From Erythrobacter sp. YJ-T3-07 (lineage in GTDB: Bacteria > Pseudomonadota > Alphaproteobacteria > Sphingomonadales > Sphingomonadaceae), in NCBI RefSeq assembly GCF_015999305.1, contig NZ_JAEAGP010000001.1, positions 2,046,001 through 2,110,000 of the forward strand: DNA of 64,000 nt, read 5' to 3'. The notes below the pieces were generated by a model. That model was not told the DNA's origin and did no database searches. It saw only the letters and a list, made by a program, of their open reading frames with translations. A program made the translations under genes and the position numbers. Of the stretch, positions 1 through 10,196 are shown piece after piece (position 1 is the stretch's first letter; each line of letters starts with the position of its first letter).

Positions 1-22
1 ATGCGTTTCTGGGGCGGACGGC

Positions 23-1129
23 CTAGGCCGCCTCCCACTCAACCCAGGCACCGTGGGGGTGCGCAACGCCGAGGCGCTGCCATTCCTCACCGCCCCCTTC
101 GTTATTGGGCCAGTAGCGCACCGACAGTTCGTGGCGGTGCGTGTCGCGGTTGGCTTCCAGCGAAATCCACGCGAGCGGTGCGTCCTGCGTGGCCTTTGCG
201 CCAGCTGCCTCGATCGCTTCAGTCACCTTCTCGCGCTGATACTCGGGCACGTATTGCCACACGATGGAGTGCATCATCACGCGGGTCACGCCCGCCTCGG
301 CAGGCTCGGCCAGCACGCGCTCGACGAAGACATCCGCGCTCTCGCGCGCGATCTCGGGCGGCATCGTATTGGCCGCCACGATGGCCGCATCCATCCGTGC
401 GAATCGCTCGGTAAATTCGGGCCAGATATAGGCCTTGAGTCGCAGCGCCTGCGCCGGATCGGTCAGATCGACCGGCGCTATATCGCACCCGCGCGCACCG
501 ACGATGTCGTACGCCGTGTCGGGAGGCGGCGGGCCGCGCCACTCGGGCACCAACCGCATCTGCGCGCCGCTTGGACCGGCAGTCACCCCGCCCAGATCGA
601 AGAAATAGCGGCGCATCATGAGGTTGATCCCGGCGCTCGATCCGATCTCGTTGAGCGCGAATTGCGCCGGAAGACCCTTGTCGGCGAGCCACAGCATCGC
701 CGCGGCATAGGCCCAGCTGCGGCCCGCCTCGTTGGTCTGCGGCGGGCCGTCGAGCCAGGGCATCAGGAACGCCTCGTGCCGCTCGATCGCGTCTGCGACC
801 ACCTCCTGCGGATTGCTGACCCGCTGGCGCAGATAGATCGCCGACAGCGCAGCATCCTGGTCGCCCAGATGCAGCGCGTGCAGCCCGCCCGCGATTCTCA
901 GCGGCAGCGCATCGGCCAGCGGCGCCCCTGCCCATTTGCGCACCCGGCGCATCACCGCGCCGCCCCGCTCCGTATCGAGCAGACCCAGCAGCGCCTCGCA
1001 GATTTCCGCCGTCACGGGCGCGCCATTGTCGCGACAATAGGCAACCTGGTTGGCAAACGCGCGCTGCACCGCCTCGAACCCTCTCGCCTGTGGATCGACC
1101 GTCTCGTATTTCGCTTCGCCGCCTGACAT
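23..1129 (-). CDS. DUF2332 family protein
   Basis: A 368-residue cytosolic protein without signal peptide. The sequence fits the DUF2332 family (family assignment from memory of its conserved segments, such as the N-terminal [14 protein letters not shown] and the central SSAGINL glycine-rich stretch that looks like a nucleotide- or SAM-type loop). Biochemical function is not established for the family. I chose the ATG at 1129 because it gives the family-like N-terminus; the frame stays open further upstream but would run through the hisG promoter. It diverges from hisG with only 49 bp between the two start codons, so both promoters must share that gap. TAG stop at 23-25. Confidence 0.8.
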   Translation of the reverse strand: MSGGEAKYETVDPQARGFEAVQRAFANQVAYCRDNGAPVTAEICEALLGLLDTERGGAVMRRVRKWAGAPLADALPLRIAGGLHALHLGDQDAALSAIYLRQRVSNPQEVVADAIERHEAFLMPWLDGPPQTNEAGRSWAYAAAMLWLADKGLPAQFALNEIGSSAGINLMMRRYFFDLGGVTAGPSGAQMRLVPEWRGPPPPDTAYDIVGARGCDIAPVDLTDPAQALRLKAYIWPEFTERFARMDAAIVAANTMPPEIARESADVFVERVLAEPAEAGVTRVMMHSIVWQYVPEYQREKVTEAIEAAGAKATQDAPLAWISLEANRDTHRHELSVRYWPNNEGGGEEWQRLGVAHPHGAWVEWEAA

Positions 1130-1178
1130 ATCTCGCGCGCAATTGCCCTTTCGTCTCGCTCGCCCTATCTGGCGCTCC

Positions 1179-1847
1179 ATGCCGCAGAGCGACCTCACTT
1201 TCGCCGTGCCCAAGGGCCGACTGCTCGACGATGCCCTGCCCGTGATGGAACGCGCGGGCGTGGTGCCCGAGGCGGGCTTTCACGACAAGGCCAACCGTGC
1301 ACTATGCTTCGCAACGACACGCGATGACCTGCGCCTGATCCGCGTGCGCGCGTTCGACGTGGCGACCTTCGTCGCACATGGCGCAGCGCAGATCGGAATC
1401 GTCGGATCGGACGTGATCGAGGAGTTCGACTATTCGGACCTCTACGCGCCGGTCGATCTCGACATCGGCCACTGCCACCTCGCGGTGGCGCAAGCGGTCG
1501 ATGGCGAGGATACCGATGGCGCGAGCCACGTGCGGGTGGCGACCAAATATCCCAACATCACCCGCCGTTTTTACGAGCGCGCGGGCGTGCAGGCCGAATG
1601 CGTCAAGCTGAACGGCGCGATGGAGCTTGCCCCGTCGCTGGGCCTTGCGGGGCGGATCGTCGATCTGGTCTCCACCGGGCGCACGCTCAAGCAGAACGGG
1701 CTGGTGGAAACACAGCGCATTCTCGACATTACCGCGCGGCTGATCGTCAATCGCGCCGCGCTGAAGACCGACGCCCGCGTTGCCGAGCTGGTCGAGACCT
1801 TCCGCCGCGAAGCGGAAGCGCGCGCCAATGAGAAGGCAACCGCGTAA
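1179..1847 (+). CDS. hisG: ATP phosphoribosyltransferase, short form
   Basis: First enzyme of histidine synthesis: condenses ATP and PRPP to phosphoribosyl-ATP in the cytosol. At 222 residues it is the short HisG_S form that lacks the C-terminal regulatory domain; such enzymes are known to need a HisZ partner, which is not in this window. The N-terminus [11 protein letters not shown] and the PRPP-binding-like segment [16 protein letters not shown] are characteristic. The ATG at 1179 is chosen because the protein then begins right before the conserved LTFAVPKGR block. Its TAA overlaps the hisD ATG by one base (TAATG at 1845-1849), which indicates translational coupling in a hisG-hisD-nusB operon. 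Confidence 0.96.
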   Translation: MPQSDLTFAVPKGRLLDDALPVMERAGVVPEAGFHDKANRALCFATTRDDLRLIRVRAFDVATFVAHGAAQIGIVGSDVIEEFDYSDLYAPVDLDIGHCHLAVAQAVDGEDTDGASHVRVATKYPNITRRFYERAGVQAECVKLNGAMELAPSLGLAGRIVDLVSTGRTLKQNGLVETQRILDITARLIVNRAALKTDARVAELVETFRREAEARANEKATA

Positions 1848-3136
1848 TGGAAATCCTCAACGCCAGCGCGCCAGACTTTGCGGACCGGTTCGAGCGGGTG
1901 GTCAACGCCCGTCGCGAGAGCGCCGATGATGTAAGCCGCGATGTCGCGGAAATCATCGCCAAGGTGCGCGCGCATGGCGACCGCGCGCTGTCCGACCTGA
2001 CCATCCGGCTCGACGGGCACACGCTCTCGTCTGAAGAGGACTGGCGCATCCCGGCGTGGAAATGCGAGCAGGCCTACCAGGATCTGGACGCCGGGCTTCG
2101 TGATGCCCTCAATCTCGCAGCCGATCGCATTCGTGCCTATCACGAGGCGCAAAAGCCCAACCCGCGCGATTATAACGACGATGTCGGCATGCGGCTCGGC
2201 CATCGCTGGACCCCAGTCGATGCGGCGGGAATCTACGTCCCCGGCGGGCGCGCGGCCTATCCTTCCTCGTTGCTGATGAACGCGATCCCCGCGCGGGTTG
2301 CGGGGGTCGAGCGGCTGGTGGCGGTTACACCCACGCCGAAGGGTGAAGCCAATCCGCTGGTACTCGCCGCCGCGCATATTGCCGGGCTGGACGAGATCTG
2401 GCGCGTCGGCGGGGCTCAGGCGATTGCCGCGCTTGCCTATGGTACCGATCGGATCGCGGCGGTCGACGTGGTCACCGGGCCCGGCAATGCCTGGGTCGCG
2501 GAAGCCAAGCGGCAGGTCTTCGGCACGGTCGGTATCGACATGATCGCCGGCCCGAGCGAGATTCTGGTGATCGCGGACGATCAGAACGATCCCGCATGGA
2601 TCGCCGCCGACCTGCTCAGCCAGGCCGAGCATGATCCCAGTTCGCAGAGCATCCTCATCACCGACAGCGCCGATCTCGCCGCGCAGGTGGAAGACCAGGT
2701 CGATGTGCAGGCCGCAATGCTCGCCACCGGCAGGACCGCGCGTGCTGCGTGGGATGCGCATGGCGCGATCATCGTCGTGCCCACGCTCGACGATGCCATG
2801 CCGCTCGCCAACCGGATCGCCGCCGAGCATGTCGAGCTGGCGGTCGACGATCCCGAGGCGCTGTTTGCAAAGCTGCGCCACGCGGGCAGCGTGTTCCTGG
2901 GGCGGATGGTGCCCGAGGCGGTCGGCGATTATGTCGCCGGGCCCAACCATGTCCTGCCGACCGGTCGTCGCGCGCGCTTCGCCAGCGGGCTCTCGGTGCT
3001 CGACTTCATGAAGCGGACCAGCTTTATCGAGGCGAATGCCGATGCGCTTGGCGCAGTCGGCCCCGCCGCCATCGCCCTTGCCGAGGCCGAAGGCCTGCCG
3101 GCCCATGCCCAGTCCATCAGATTGCGATTGAAATAA
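1847..3136 (+). CDS. hisD: Histidinol dehydrogenase
   Basis: Catalyses the last two steps of histidine synthesis, histidinol to histidine with two NAD+. The 429-residue length is normal for the family. Visible hallmarks are YVPGGRAAYPSSLLMN, the VTGPGNAWVAEAKR loop, IAGPSEILVIAD and the C-terminal GPNHVLPTGRRARFASGLSV block. Start overlaps the hisG stop by one base and its own stop overlaps the nusB ATG by one base, so the three genes are almost certainly one transcript. Confidence 0.98.
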   Translation: MEILNASAPDFADRFERVVNARRESADDVSRDVAEIIAKVRAHGDRALSDLTIRLDGHTLSSEEDWRIPAWKCEQAYQDLDAGLRDALNLAADRIRAYHEAQKPNPRDYNDDVGMRLGHRWTPVDAAGIYVPGGRAAYPSSLLMNAIPARVAGVERLVAVTPTPKGEANPLVLAAAHIAGLDEIWRVGGAQAIAALAYGTDRIAAVDVVTGPGNAWVAEAKRQVFGTVGIDMIAGPSEILVIADDQNDPAWIAADLLSQAEHDPSSQSILITDSADLAAQVEDQVDVQAAMLATGRTARAAWDAHGAIIVVPTLDDAMPLANRIAAEHVELAVDDPEALFAKLRHAGSVFLGRMVPEAVGDYVAGPNHVLPTGRRARFASGLSVLDFMKRTSFIEANADALGAVGPAAIALAEAEGLPAHAQSIRLRLK

Positions 3137-3591
3137 TGTCCGGAAACAACACCCGTTCGACCGCGCGCTCCGCCGCACGCCTTGCCGCCGTCCAGGCGCT
3201 GTACCAGCGCGACATGGAGGGCACCGGCCTGCCCAAGCTGCTCGACGAATTTCACCAGCACCGGCTGGGCCGCGAGATCGAAGGCGACACTTACGCCGAC
3301 GCCGAAGTGCCCTTCTTCGACGATATCGTGCGCGGTGTGGACGCCCGGCGCGAGGAAATCGATCTGCAGCTGAGCGAGAAGCTGGCCGAGGGCTGGAGCC
3401 TCAAGCGGCTGGACAAGACCATGCTCCAGGTCCTGCGCTGCGGCACCTACGAGTTGATCGCCCGTGCTGACATTCCGACCGGCGCGGTGATCAGCGAATA
3501 TGTCGACGTGGCAAAGGCCTTCTTCGACGACCGCGAGGCGAAGTTCGCCAATGGCGTGCTCGATGCGGTGGCGAAGGCAGTGCGGGACTGA
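3136..3591 (+). CDS. nusB: Transcription antitermination factor NusB
   Basis: A 151-residue all-helical RNA-binding factor that works with NusE (S10) on boxA RNA in rRNA antitermination. The N-terminal SAARLAAVQALYQRD and the C-terminal YVDVAKAFFDD...FANGVLDAVAK segments are typical of NusB. ATG at 3136 overlaps the hisD stop by one base. Nothing with a T-run terminator is visible in the 151 bp before thiL, so co-transcription with thiL is possible. Confidence 0.97.
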   Translation: MSGNNTRSTARSAARLAAVQALYQRDMEGTGLPKLLDEFHQHRLGREIEGDTYADAEVPFFDDIVRGVDARREEIDLQLSEKLAEGWSLKRLDKTMLQVLRCGTYELIARADIPTGAVISEYVDVAKAFFDDREAKFANGVLDAVAKAVRD

Positions 3592-3742
3592 GGAGACATT
3601 TCCTCATCGCGGGGAAGAGGCATAAGGCCGCGTGACGAAGCGATCCATCGACCGACTTCGTCCGATGTGCGATCATGCCAGGCATGGTGAAACCTGACCA
3701 TGGATTGCCACGCGCTCTGCGCTCGCCCGCAAGGATGATGGC

Positions 3743-4621
3743 GTGCGCGGTATGACCGAGCTCGATTTCATCGCTGCCCTTCGCGCCCTGTCGCCCCATC
3801 CCGCCGCTCGTGGCCTGTCTGACGATGCCGCGGTAGTCGAAATCGGCGGTGAGACGCTGATCCTCACCAAGGACATGATGGCCGAGGGGGTGCACTGGTT
3901 GCCGCAGCAATCGCTCGCCGATGTTGCGTGGAAACTGGTCGCGGTGAACCTCTCCGACCTTGCGGCAAAGGGCGCGGAGCCTGTCGGCGTCCTCCTCGGC
4001 TACACGCTCGGCGCAGACGATCGAGCGTTTCTCGACGGATTGCGCCAGGCGCTCGACGCGTTCGATGTGCCGCTGCTGGGCGGAGATACGGTGTCGACCG
4101 GCAGCAAACGGACCTTCAGCCTCACCGCGATCGGCCGCGCGACGCATACGCCCGTTCCCTCGCGCAGCGGCGCGCAGCCGGGCGACGGCATCTACCTTTG
4201 TGGCTCCGTCGGCGGGGCGATGATGGGCTTCGAAGCTCTTGCCAAAGAGGCGGATGCGGACCAGCGCCCCTTCACACGGCCCAACCCGCTTCTGGCCGAA
4301 GGGCGCGCGCTGGCTCCGCTGGTCACCGCGATGATGGATGTATCCGACGGCGTACTGCTTGATGCCTGGCGCATGGCCGAAGCCAGCGGCACCAGGTTTG
4401 CAATCGACAGCCCGTGCATTCCGATCGCAGCGCCCGAAGATCGCCGTGACGAGGCGCTGCGATGGGGAGACGACTACGCCCTGCTGTTCACCGCGCGCAG
4501 CGGGACCGAACTGCCGGTCCTGGCAACCCGGATCGGCACCGTGATGCAGCGCGGTGCCGAGCCGTTGGTCGTCGACGGGCAGGCCATCAACGATCCCCAA
4601 GGCCTCGGCTACCGACACTAA
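3743..4621 (+). CDS. thiL: Thiamine-monophosphate kinase
   Basis: Phosphorylates thiamine monophosphate to thiamine diphosphate, the active cofactor. The 292-residue protein shows the ThiL/AIR-synthase fold signatures: GLSDDAAVVEIGG near the start, KDMMAEGVHW, AVNLSDLAAKGAEP, GGDTVST and the MMDVSDGVLLDAWRMA metal/ATP segment. Two starts are possible: the GTG at 3743, which has AAGGA seven bases upstream, and an ATG at 3752 (MTELDFIAAL), which looks more family-like but has poorer spacing. I see no TPP riboswitch elements in the leader. Confidence 0.95.
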   Translation: MRGMTELDFIAALRALSPHPAARGLSDDAAVVEIGGETLILTKDMMAEGVHWLPQQSLADVAWKLVAVNLSDLAAKGAEPVGVLLGYTLGADDRAFLDGLRQALDAFDVPLLGGDTVSTGSKRTFSLTAIGRATHTPVPSRSGAQPGDGIYLCGSVGGAMMGFEALAKEADADQRPFTRPNPLLAEGRALAPLVTAMMDVSDGVLLDAWRMAEASGTRFAIDSPCIPIAAPEDRRDEALRWGDDYALLFTARSGTELPVLATRIGTVMQRGAEPLVVDGQAINDPQGLGYRH

Positions 4622-4771
4622 ATTGCGCAGAAAGCGCAGGAAATGTGCAGAAACGACGCGAGGGCTTGCGCCGCGCGAAACGCCCCTATAGCCATAGTCT
4701 TGTTAAATTACCCATCGATAAGGGTGAGCAACCGGATGCTATTCGGGAAAAACTTGGGGGAGAAATAAGGC

Positions 4772-6943
4772 GTGGAACTCGTTCTCGTCGCTATCGTGCT
4801 CGGCCTGCTGGCCGTCGTGTACGGAATCATCACAAGCAGACAGGTTCTCGGGGCCGGAGCCGGCAACGAGAAGATGCAGGAAATCGCAGGTGCCATTCAG
4901 GAAGGCGCACGCGCCTATCTGAACCGGCAATACACCACCATCGCCATCGTCGGCGTGGTGGTCGGCGTGCTGGTTCTGCTCCTCCTCAACTGGATCGCGG
5001 CGACCGGCTTCGTGATCGGCGCGGTGCTGTCGGGCGCGGCAGGCTATATCGGGATGAACATCTCGGTGAAGGCCAATGTGCGCACCGCCGCAGCCGCGCA
5101 AAGCGGGTTGCAGCAGGGCCTCACCCTCGCCTTCCGCGCAGGCGCAATCACCGGGATGCTGGTCGCTGGCCTCGCGCTGCTCGCGATCGCGGGCTTCTTC
5201 TACTTTCTCGCCGGAGCGCTAGGCTTCGAAGCGAACAGCCGCGAAGTCGTCGACGGGCTGGTCGGCCTCGCCTTCGGTGCCTCGCTGATCTCGATCTTCG
5301 CGCGTCTGGGCGGCGGTATCTTCACCAAGGCGGCAGATGTCGGCGCTGACCTCGTCGGCAAGGTCGAGGCGGGCATTCCCGAGGATGATCCCCGCAACCC
5401 GGCGGTGATCGCGGACAATGTGGGCGACAATGTCGGCGACTGCGCCGGGATGGCGGCCGATCTGTTCGAAACCTACGTCGTCACCGTGGGTGCGACCATG
5501 GTGCTGACCGCGCTGCTGCTGACCAATCTGGGCGATCTGCTGATGCCGATGATGGCGCTGCCGCTGCTGATCGGCGGGGCGTGCATCGTCACCTCGATCA
5601 TCGGCACCTATTTCGTGAAGCTCGGCCGCAAGCAGAACATCATGGGCGCGATGTACAAGGGCTTCATCGTCACCGCCGTGCTCTCGATCCCTGCGATCTT
5701 CGGCGTGATGACCTGGGCTCTGGGCGACATGAATGCGCTGATCGGCGCCAGCGTCGTCAGCGAAACCGCCACGGTGGCGCTGGGTGACACTCTGGTGACC
5801 GAGGGTACTGCCGAGGTCGTCGGCGGGTTCACCGGCATGGATCTGTTCTGGTGCGCGATGCTGGGCCTGGTCATCACCGGCCTTATCATCTGGATCACCG
5901 AATATTACACCGGGACCGAATACCGCCCGGTCCGCTCGATCGCCAAGGCATCGGAAACGGGCCACGGCACCAACGTGATCCAGGGCCTCGCCATCTCGCT
6001 CGAAGCGACCGCGCTGCCCACGCTGGTGATCGTGGCGGGGATCATCGTTGCCTACATGCTCGCAGGGCTGATCGGGATCGCCTACGCGGCGACCGCGATG
6101 CTGGCGCTGGCGGGCATGGTCGTGGCGCTCGACGCCTATGGCCCGGTGACCGACAATGCCGGCGGCATCGCCGAAATGGCGGGGCTGGACGACTCCGTTC
6201 GCGAGAAGACCGACGCGCTGGACGCGGTGGGCAACACCACCAAGGCCGTGACCAAGGGCTATGCGATCGGATCGGCGGGCCTTGCCGCGCTGGTTCTGTT
6301 CGCCGCCTACACCACCGACCTGACGGAGTTCTTCCCGGGCGTGACGGTGGACTTCAGCCTCAAGAACCCGTTCGTGATCGTCGGCCTGCTGCTGGGCGCG
6401 CTGCTGCCCTACCTGTTCGGTGCGATGGGCATGACCGCAGTGGGCCGCGCGGCGGGCGACGTGGTGAAGGACGTGCGCGAGCAGTTCGCCGAAAAGCCGG
6501 GCATCATGGATTACTCCGAGAAGCCCGACTACGCGCGCACGGTGGACCTGGTGACCCGCGCAGCGATCAAGGAAATGATCGTCCCCTCGCTGCTGCCGGT
6601 GCTGGCACCGGTGGTGGTGTACTTCGTCATCACGCTGATCGCAGGCCAGGCCAACGGCTTCGCCGCGCTCGGCGCGCTGCTGTTGGGCGTGATCGTCGGC
6701 GGGCTGTTCGTCGCACTGTCCATGACCGCCGGTGGCGGCGCGTGGGACAATGCGAAGAAGTACATCGAAGACGGCAACCACGGCGGCAAGGGCTCCGAAG
6801 CGCACAAGGCGGCGGTGACCGGCGATACCGTGGGCGACCCGTACAAGGATACGGCAGGCCCGGCGGTGAACCCGATGATCAAGATCACCAACATCGTCGC
6901 GCTGCTGCTGCTCGCCGCGCTGGCACAGGGTGTGGTCAGCTAA
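4772..6943 (+). CDS. hppA: K+-independent H+-translocating membrane pyrophosphatase
   Basis: Integral inner-membrane pump (about 16 helices, 723 residues) that couples PPi hydrolysis to proton export. The signature [16 protein letters not shown] and the C-terminal [18 protein letters not shown] substrate loops are intact. The motif [10 protein letters not shown] with Lys at about residue 491, where K+-dependent pumps carry Ala, indicates the K+-independent class (established family knowledge). It begins with GTG after a GGGGGAGA ribosome-binding site. A possible promoter (TTGCGC, 15-bp spacer, TATAGC around 4667-4693) lies in the 150-bp leader; this is weak. A strong terminator follows at 6975. 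Confidence 0.97.
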   Translation: MELVLVAIVLGLLAVVYGIITSRQVLGAGAGNEKMQEIAGAIQEGARAYLNRQYTTIAIVGVVVGVLVLLLLNWIAATGFVIGAVLSGAAGYIGMNISVKANVRTAAAAQSGLQQGLTLAFRAGAITGMLVAGLALLAIAGFFYFLAGALGFEANSREVVDGLVGLAFGASLISIFARLGGGIFTKAADVGADLVGKVEAGIPEDDPRNPAVIADNVGDNVGDCAGMAADLFETYVVTVGATMVLTALLLTNLGDLLMPMMALPLLIGGACIVTSIIGTYFVKLGRKQNIMGAMYKGFIVTAVLSIPAIFGVMTWALGDMNALIGASVVSETATVALGDTLVTEGTAEVVGGFTGMDLFWCAMLGLVITGLIIWITEYYTGTEYRPVRSIAKASETGHGTNVIQGLAISLEATALPTLVIVAGIIVAYMLAGLIGIAYAATAMLALAGMVVALDAYGPVTDNAGGIAEMAGLDDSVREKTDALDAVGNTTKAVTKGYAIGSAGLAALVLFAAYTTDLTEFFPGVTVDFSLKNPFVIVGLLLGALLPYLFGAMGMTAVGRAAGDVVKDVREQFAEKPGIMDYSEKPDYARTVDLVTRAAIKEMIVPSLLPVLAPVVVYFVITLIAGQANGFAALGALLLGVIVGGLFVALSMTAGGGAWDNAKKYIEDGNHGGKGSEAHKAAVTGDTVGDPYKDTAGPAVNPMIKITNIVALLLLAALAQGVVS

Positions 6944-6974
6944 CCCGCTCTAAAACATAGCGATCAAGACGACA

Positions 6975-7015
6975 GGCCGCGGCCCCTTCCACAAGGGGTC
7001 GCGGCCTTCGCTTTT
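6975..7015 (+). terminator. Rho-independent terminator of hppA
   Basis: A 14-bp stem with one G-U pair (arms starting GGCCGCGGCCCCTT and ending AAGGGGTCGCGGCC), loop CCAC, followed by TTCGCTTTT. It lies 32 bases after the hppA stop. Confidence 0.9.
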
Positions 7016-7057
7016 GTGCGCCGGACTTAAGCAATTCTCAGCCTTTCCGCCCTAGGC

Positions 7058-7072
7058 TTAACGGCAGGGTAA
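7058..7072 (+). promoter_or_regulatory. CtrA-like box before the GNAT/JmjC operon
   Basis: TTAA-CGGCAGG-GTAA matches the alphaproteobacterial CtrA consensus TTAA-N7-TTAA at 7 of 8 positions. It lies 36 bases before the ATG at 7109 and 12 before an alternative GTG at 7085. Inference only. Confidence 0.3.
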
Positions 7073-7108
7073 GGCTCCGATCTGGTGCGAAAGGCGACGA
7101 TAAGCGCG

Positions 7109-8260
7109 ATGACGGCGGTGGACATGGTTGCTCCGGGTTACGACCGGGCCGGCGAGGTCGCGCCGCACTTTGCGGTGGGGCGCTGGCGCGACTGCATGCC
7201 TGCCGCTGACGAGTGGGATGCCCTCGCCACTGCGGCGAGCGAACCCAACCCCTTCTTCGAACGATGGTTTCTCACCCCATCGCTCGCGTCCTTCGATCCC
7301 GAGGGACGCGTGCTCCTCGCACAGCTGCGGGTCGACGGGCGGCTGGTTGGCCTCGCGCCGCTGGGTCGCGCGGGGCACTATTACGGTCGCCCCCTGCCCC
7401 ACCTCTCGCTGTGGCTGCACGCCAATGCGTTCTGCGGCGTGCCGCTGATCGCGGAAGGGTTCGAGACGGTGTTTTGGTCGTCACTGCTCGGCTGGGCAGA
7501 CCGCCAGCCCGGCATGGCCGCCTTTCTCCACCTGCCCGGAATGCCCGAAGACTGCGCTCCGGTGCACGCCCTCACTACCCTCGCCACGCAGACCCATCGC
7601 GGCCATGCAGTGGTCGAGCGTGAGGCGCGCGCGCTGCTCGCCTCGGATCTGAGCCCGGAGGAGTATTTCACCCAGTCGCTGTCGACCAAGAAGCGCAAGG
7701 AACTGCGCCGACAGGAACGCCGCCTGGCCGAACATGGCACGCTCGAGGTCGTCCGCACCACCGATCCTGTGCAGGTATCGCGCTGGGCCGACGATTACCT
7801 CGCGCTCGAAGCCGCGAGCTGGAAAAGCCGTGCGGGCAGCGCACTGGCCGATTCCCCTGCCCACGCGCAGTTCTTCCGCGAAAGCCTGTCTGGCGCGGCG
7901 GCGCAGGGTAGGTTCGAAGGGCTGGCGCTACATCTCGACGGTCGCCCGATCGCGATGCTCGCGACCTTCCTCACCCCGCCCGGCGCGTTCAGCTTCAAGA
8001 CCGTCTACGACGAAAGCTTCGCCCGCTATTCGCCCGGCGTGCTGCTGCAGAAGGAAAACCTCGACCTGCTGGCGCGCAAGGACATTGCCTGGTGCGACAG
8101 CTGCGCCGCGCCCGACCACCCCATGATCGACCATTTCTGGCGCGGGCAGCGCAGCATGGTCGCGCTCAATCTCGCCATCGGCGGCCAGGCCCGTCGAACG
8201 CTCGGGAAAAGCCTGATCGCGTTCGAGAGCCGCCGTTTCTATCGGAGCAGTGCTGAATGA
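7109..8260 (+). CDS. GNAT-fold acyltransferase, BioF2-like (Acetyltransf_6/CelD type)
   Basis: A 383-residue soluble protein with the C-terminal GNAT/FemAB-like domain of the PF13480 family: a basic helix STKKRKELRRQERRL near residue 200, then LEVVRTTDP, LEAASWKS and FKTVYDESFARYSPGVLL, which is the typical substrate/CoA-binding half. Members transfer acyl or aminoacyl groups; the substrate here is unknown. An in-frame GTG at 7085 with AAGG ten bases upstream would add eight residues. First gene of a three-gene operon: its TGA overlaps the next ATG by four bases, so the product is probably made stoichiometrically with the JmjC protein and the second GNAT. Confidence 0.85.
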   Translation: MTAVDMVAPGYDRAGEVAPHFAVGRWRDCMPAADEWDALATAASEPNPFFERWFLTPSLASFDPEGRVLLAQLRVDGRLVGLAPLGRAGHYYGRPLPHLSLWLHANAFCGVPLIAEGFETVFWSSLLGWADRQPGMAAFLHLPGMPEDCAPVHALTTLATQTHRGHAVVEREARALLASDLSPEEYFTQSLSTKKRKELRRQERRLAEHGTLEVVRTTDPVQVSRWADDYLALEAASWKSRAGSALADSPAHAQFFRESLSGAAAQGRFEGLALHLDGRPIAMLATFLTPPGAFSFKTVYDESFARYSPGVLLQKENLDLLARKDIAWCDSCAAPDHPMIDHFWRGQRSMVALNLAIGGQARRTLGKSLIAFESRRFYRSSAE

Positions 8261-9159
8261 ACGCCGTGACCGACCTTACGCCCGGTACTCCCGCTTCTGA
8301 CGCGGTGTTTCCGCAATCCTCGCGCAAAGCCTTTGCCAAAGCCTATCCCGAGACCCCGCTGGTCCTGTCGCACAACCTGCGCGACCACCCGCTGCTGGGG
8401 CTCGACGCGCTGGCCGATCTGGCGGGGCGCCTGCCCGAGTCCTCGATCGAATATAACCGCGGCGACCTGCCCATCGGGATCGACGGGAAGCCGGGCCACA
8501 CCGGCCTCTCGATCACCGAGACGATCCATAAGATCGCCGAGGCGAACAGCTGGGCAGCGGTCAAGAATATCGAGCAGGACGAAGGCTACCGCGCGCTGCT
8601 GCACGATCTGCTGGAAGAGCTGCGCCCCGTAATCGAGGCGAAGACCGGCGCGATGCTGCACCCGCAAGGCTTCCTATTCATCTCCAGCCCCGATGCAGTC
8701 ACGCCCTACCATTTCGATCCGGAGCACAACATCCTGCTCCAGATCACGGGCAGCAAGGTGATGACCCAGTTCCCCGCGGGCGACGGTCGATACGCGCCGG
8801 ACTGGATGCATGAGAGCTATCACCTCGGCGGTCCGCGCGAGCTGACCTGGCGCGACGAGCTGGCCGACGGCGGCAAGGATTTCGCGATCGCTCCGGGCGA
8901 GGCGCTGTTCGTGCCGGTGATGGCACCGCATTATGTCCGCAACGGGCCGGAGAGCTCGATCTCGCTCAGCATCACCTGGCGATCCGACTGGAGCTATGAC
9001 GAGGCGGGCGCGCGATGCTTCAACGCGATCCTGCGCAAGGCAGGCATGAACCCTGCCCCGCCCAAGCGCTGGCCCGGCTCCAACCGCGCCAAGTGCGTGG
9101 GCTTTCGCGCCTATCGCAAGGCGTTCGGCCCGCCGAAACCACCCGCAGCGCCGGCATGA
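8257..9159 (+). CDS. JmjC/cupin-like 2-oxoglutarate oxygenase family protein
   Basis: A 300-residue cupin-fold protein with the Fe(II) facial triad visible as H152-F-D154 (PYHFDPEHN) and H225 (VMAPHYVRNG), about 70 residues apart as in JmjC/Cupin_8 hydroxylases. It is therefore likely an active 2-oxoglutarate-dependent hydroxylase, but substrate is unknown. The C-terminal tail is basic and proline-rich (PPKRWPGSNRAK). It overlaps both neighbouring genes by ATGA, placing a hydroxylase between two acyltransferases; a shared small-molecule, lipid or protein substrate is inferred. Confidence 0.85.
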   Translation: MNAVTDLTPGTPASDAVFPQSSRKAFAKAYPETPLVLSHNLRDHPLLGLDALADLAGRLPESSIEYNRGDLPIGIDGKPGHTGLSITETIHKIAEANSWAAVKNIEQDEGYRALLHDLLEELRPVIEAKTGAMLHPQGFLFISSPDAVTPYHFDPEHNILLQITGSKVMTQFPAGDGRYAPDWMHESYHLGGPRELTWRDELADGGKDFAIAPGEALFVPVMAPHYVRNGPESSISLSITWRSDWSYDEAGARCFNAILRKAGMNPAPPKRWPGSNRAKCVGFRAYRKAFGPPKPPAAPA

Positions 9160-10196
9160 ATGCGCTGAGTTCGATCGCTCCGCCCGATCTGCGGGAAGAG
9201 GTGAATGCGCTGGCTGAGACAGACGACCCGCGCCGCGCATTCCTGCGCGCGTGCTGGTTCGACGCGAGCAACGATCCCGGTCTTCGCACCGCCATCGCGC
9301 GCGACCTCAACGATCGTCCACTGCTCGCGCTTCCACTGGTCGGAAAATCCATCGGGCCGTTCAAAGTCGCGCAGATCGCTGGTGCCTATTGGCCATTCCG
9401 CGGCACGCCGATCGACCCGACCGCCAGCGTCGAAGAACTCGCGAGTGGTCTTGCGGACTACACCGTCGCGCGTGAACTCGGCCCGGCATGGCGCCTCGGC
9501 CCGGCCATCGCCGACGATCCCTCACTCTTGCTGCTGAGGGAAGCGGCGTCACAAGCCGGATGGCACTGTCTCGAGCGGCAGGTAAGCTCGCTGTTCTGCC
9601 TCGATCTGGTGGCCCTGCGCGCATCGGGCGCATGGCCGTCGACTAAAGGGAAGCAGAAAGACCGCTGGCGGGTGCGCCAGCTGGAAAAGACAGGCCCGGT
9701 CCGGATCGAGACGTTTACCGGGCTCGACTGGACCGCCGCGACCCGCGACGCGATCGCCGCCATCGAAGCGGCATCCTGGGTCGGGCAACTCGACCGCGGC
9801 GGCGACACCAAGTTCCACGATCCCGAGCTGCGCCGCTATTGGGAGCGCGCTGCACAAGATCCCATCATCGCCGGGATGATCCGCGGCCATATCCTGTGGG
9901 TTGGAGAGACCCCCGCCGCCTTCACCTTCGGACTGGAGGCGGGTGATACGCGCTATTGCATCGCCAATAATTTCGATCAGCAGTTCAACAAGTTCAGCCC
10001 CGGTCGCGTGCTCCTCTACCATGATTTCGAGGACGCGGCGGATCGCGGTTTCGCGCGGATCGACTGGGGCCTCGGCGACGGCGGCTACAAGGGGCCGATG
10101 GGTGCGCACGAGGATTCGCCGGTGATCGACCTGCTGTTCGTCCGCAACCCCGTGGTGGCACGGATCGCGGCTTACTTCTGGCAGCGCGGCGGCTAG
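9156..10196 (+). CDS. Second GNAT-fold acyltransferase, BioF2-like
   Basis: A 346-residue protein with the same PF13480-type C-terminal architecture as the gene at 7109 but only distant sequence similarity. Visible blocks are the basic KGKQKDRWRVRQLEK, IEAASWVGQLDRGGDTKF, and NKFSPGRVLLYHDFEDAADRG followed by IDWGLGDGGYKG, the usual C-terminal GNAT signature. The ATG at 9156 overlaps the JmjC stop (ATGA). The divergence between the two GNAT copies suggests different acceptors or successive steps rather than a recent duplication. Confidence 0.82.
   Translation: MNALSSIAPPDLREEVNALAETDDPRRAFLRACWFDASNDPGLRTAIARDLNDRPLLALPLVGKSIGPFKVAQIAGAYWPFRGTPIDPTASVEELASGLADYTVARELGPAWRLGPAIADDPSLLLLREAASQAGWHCLERQVSSLFCLDLVALRASGAWPSTKGKQKDRWRVRQLEKTGPVRIETFTGLDWTAATRDAIAAIEAASWVGQLDRGGDTKFHDPELRRYWERAAQDPIIAGMIRGHILWVGETPAAFTFGLEAGDTRYCIANNFDQQFNKFSPGRVLLYHDFEDAADRGFARIDWGLGDGGYKGPMGAHEDSPVIDLLFVRNPVVARIAAYFWQRGG

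Noticed and set aside
1571..3178. Long minus-strand open frame opposite hisD
   Set aside because: High-GC shadow of a well-conserved gene; its translation is low-complexity Arg/Gly/His-rich without any domain.
3592..3742. Possible TPP riboswitch ahead of thiL
   Set aside because: No thi-box core sequences (such as CTGAGA or ACCTGAT with partner stems) could be found.
5219..6805. Long His/Gln-rich minus-strand frame opposite hppA
   Set aside because: Antisense shadow: composition mirrors the hydrophobic codons of hppA; no start context or family match.
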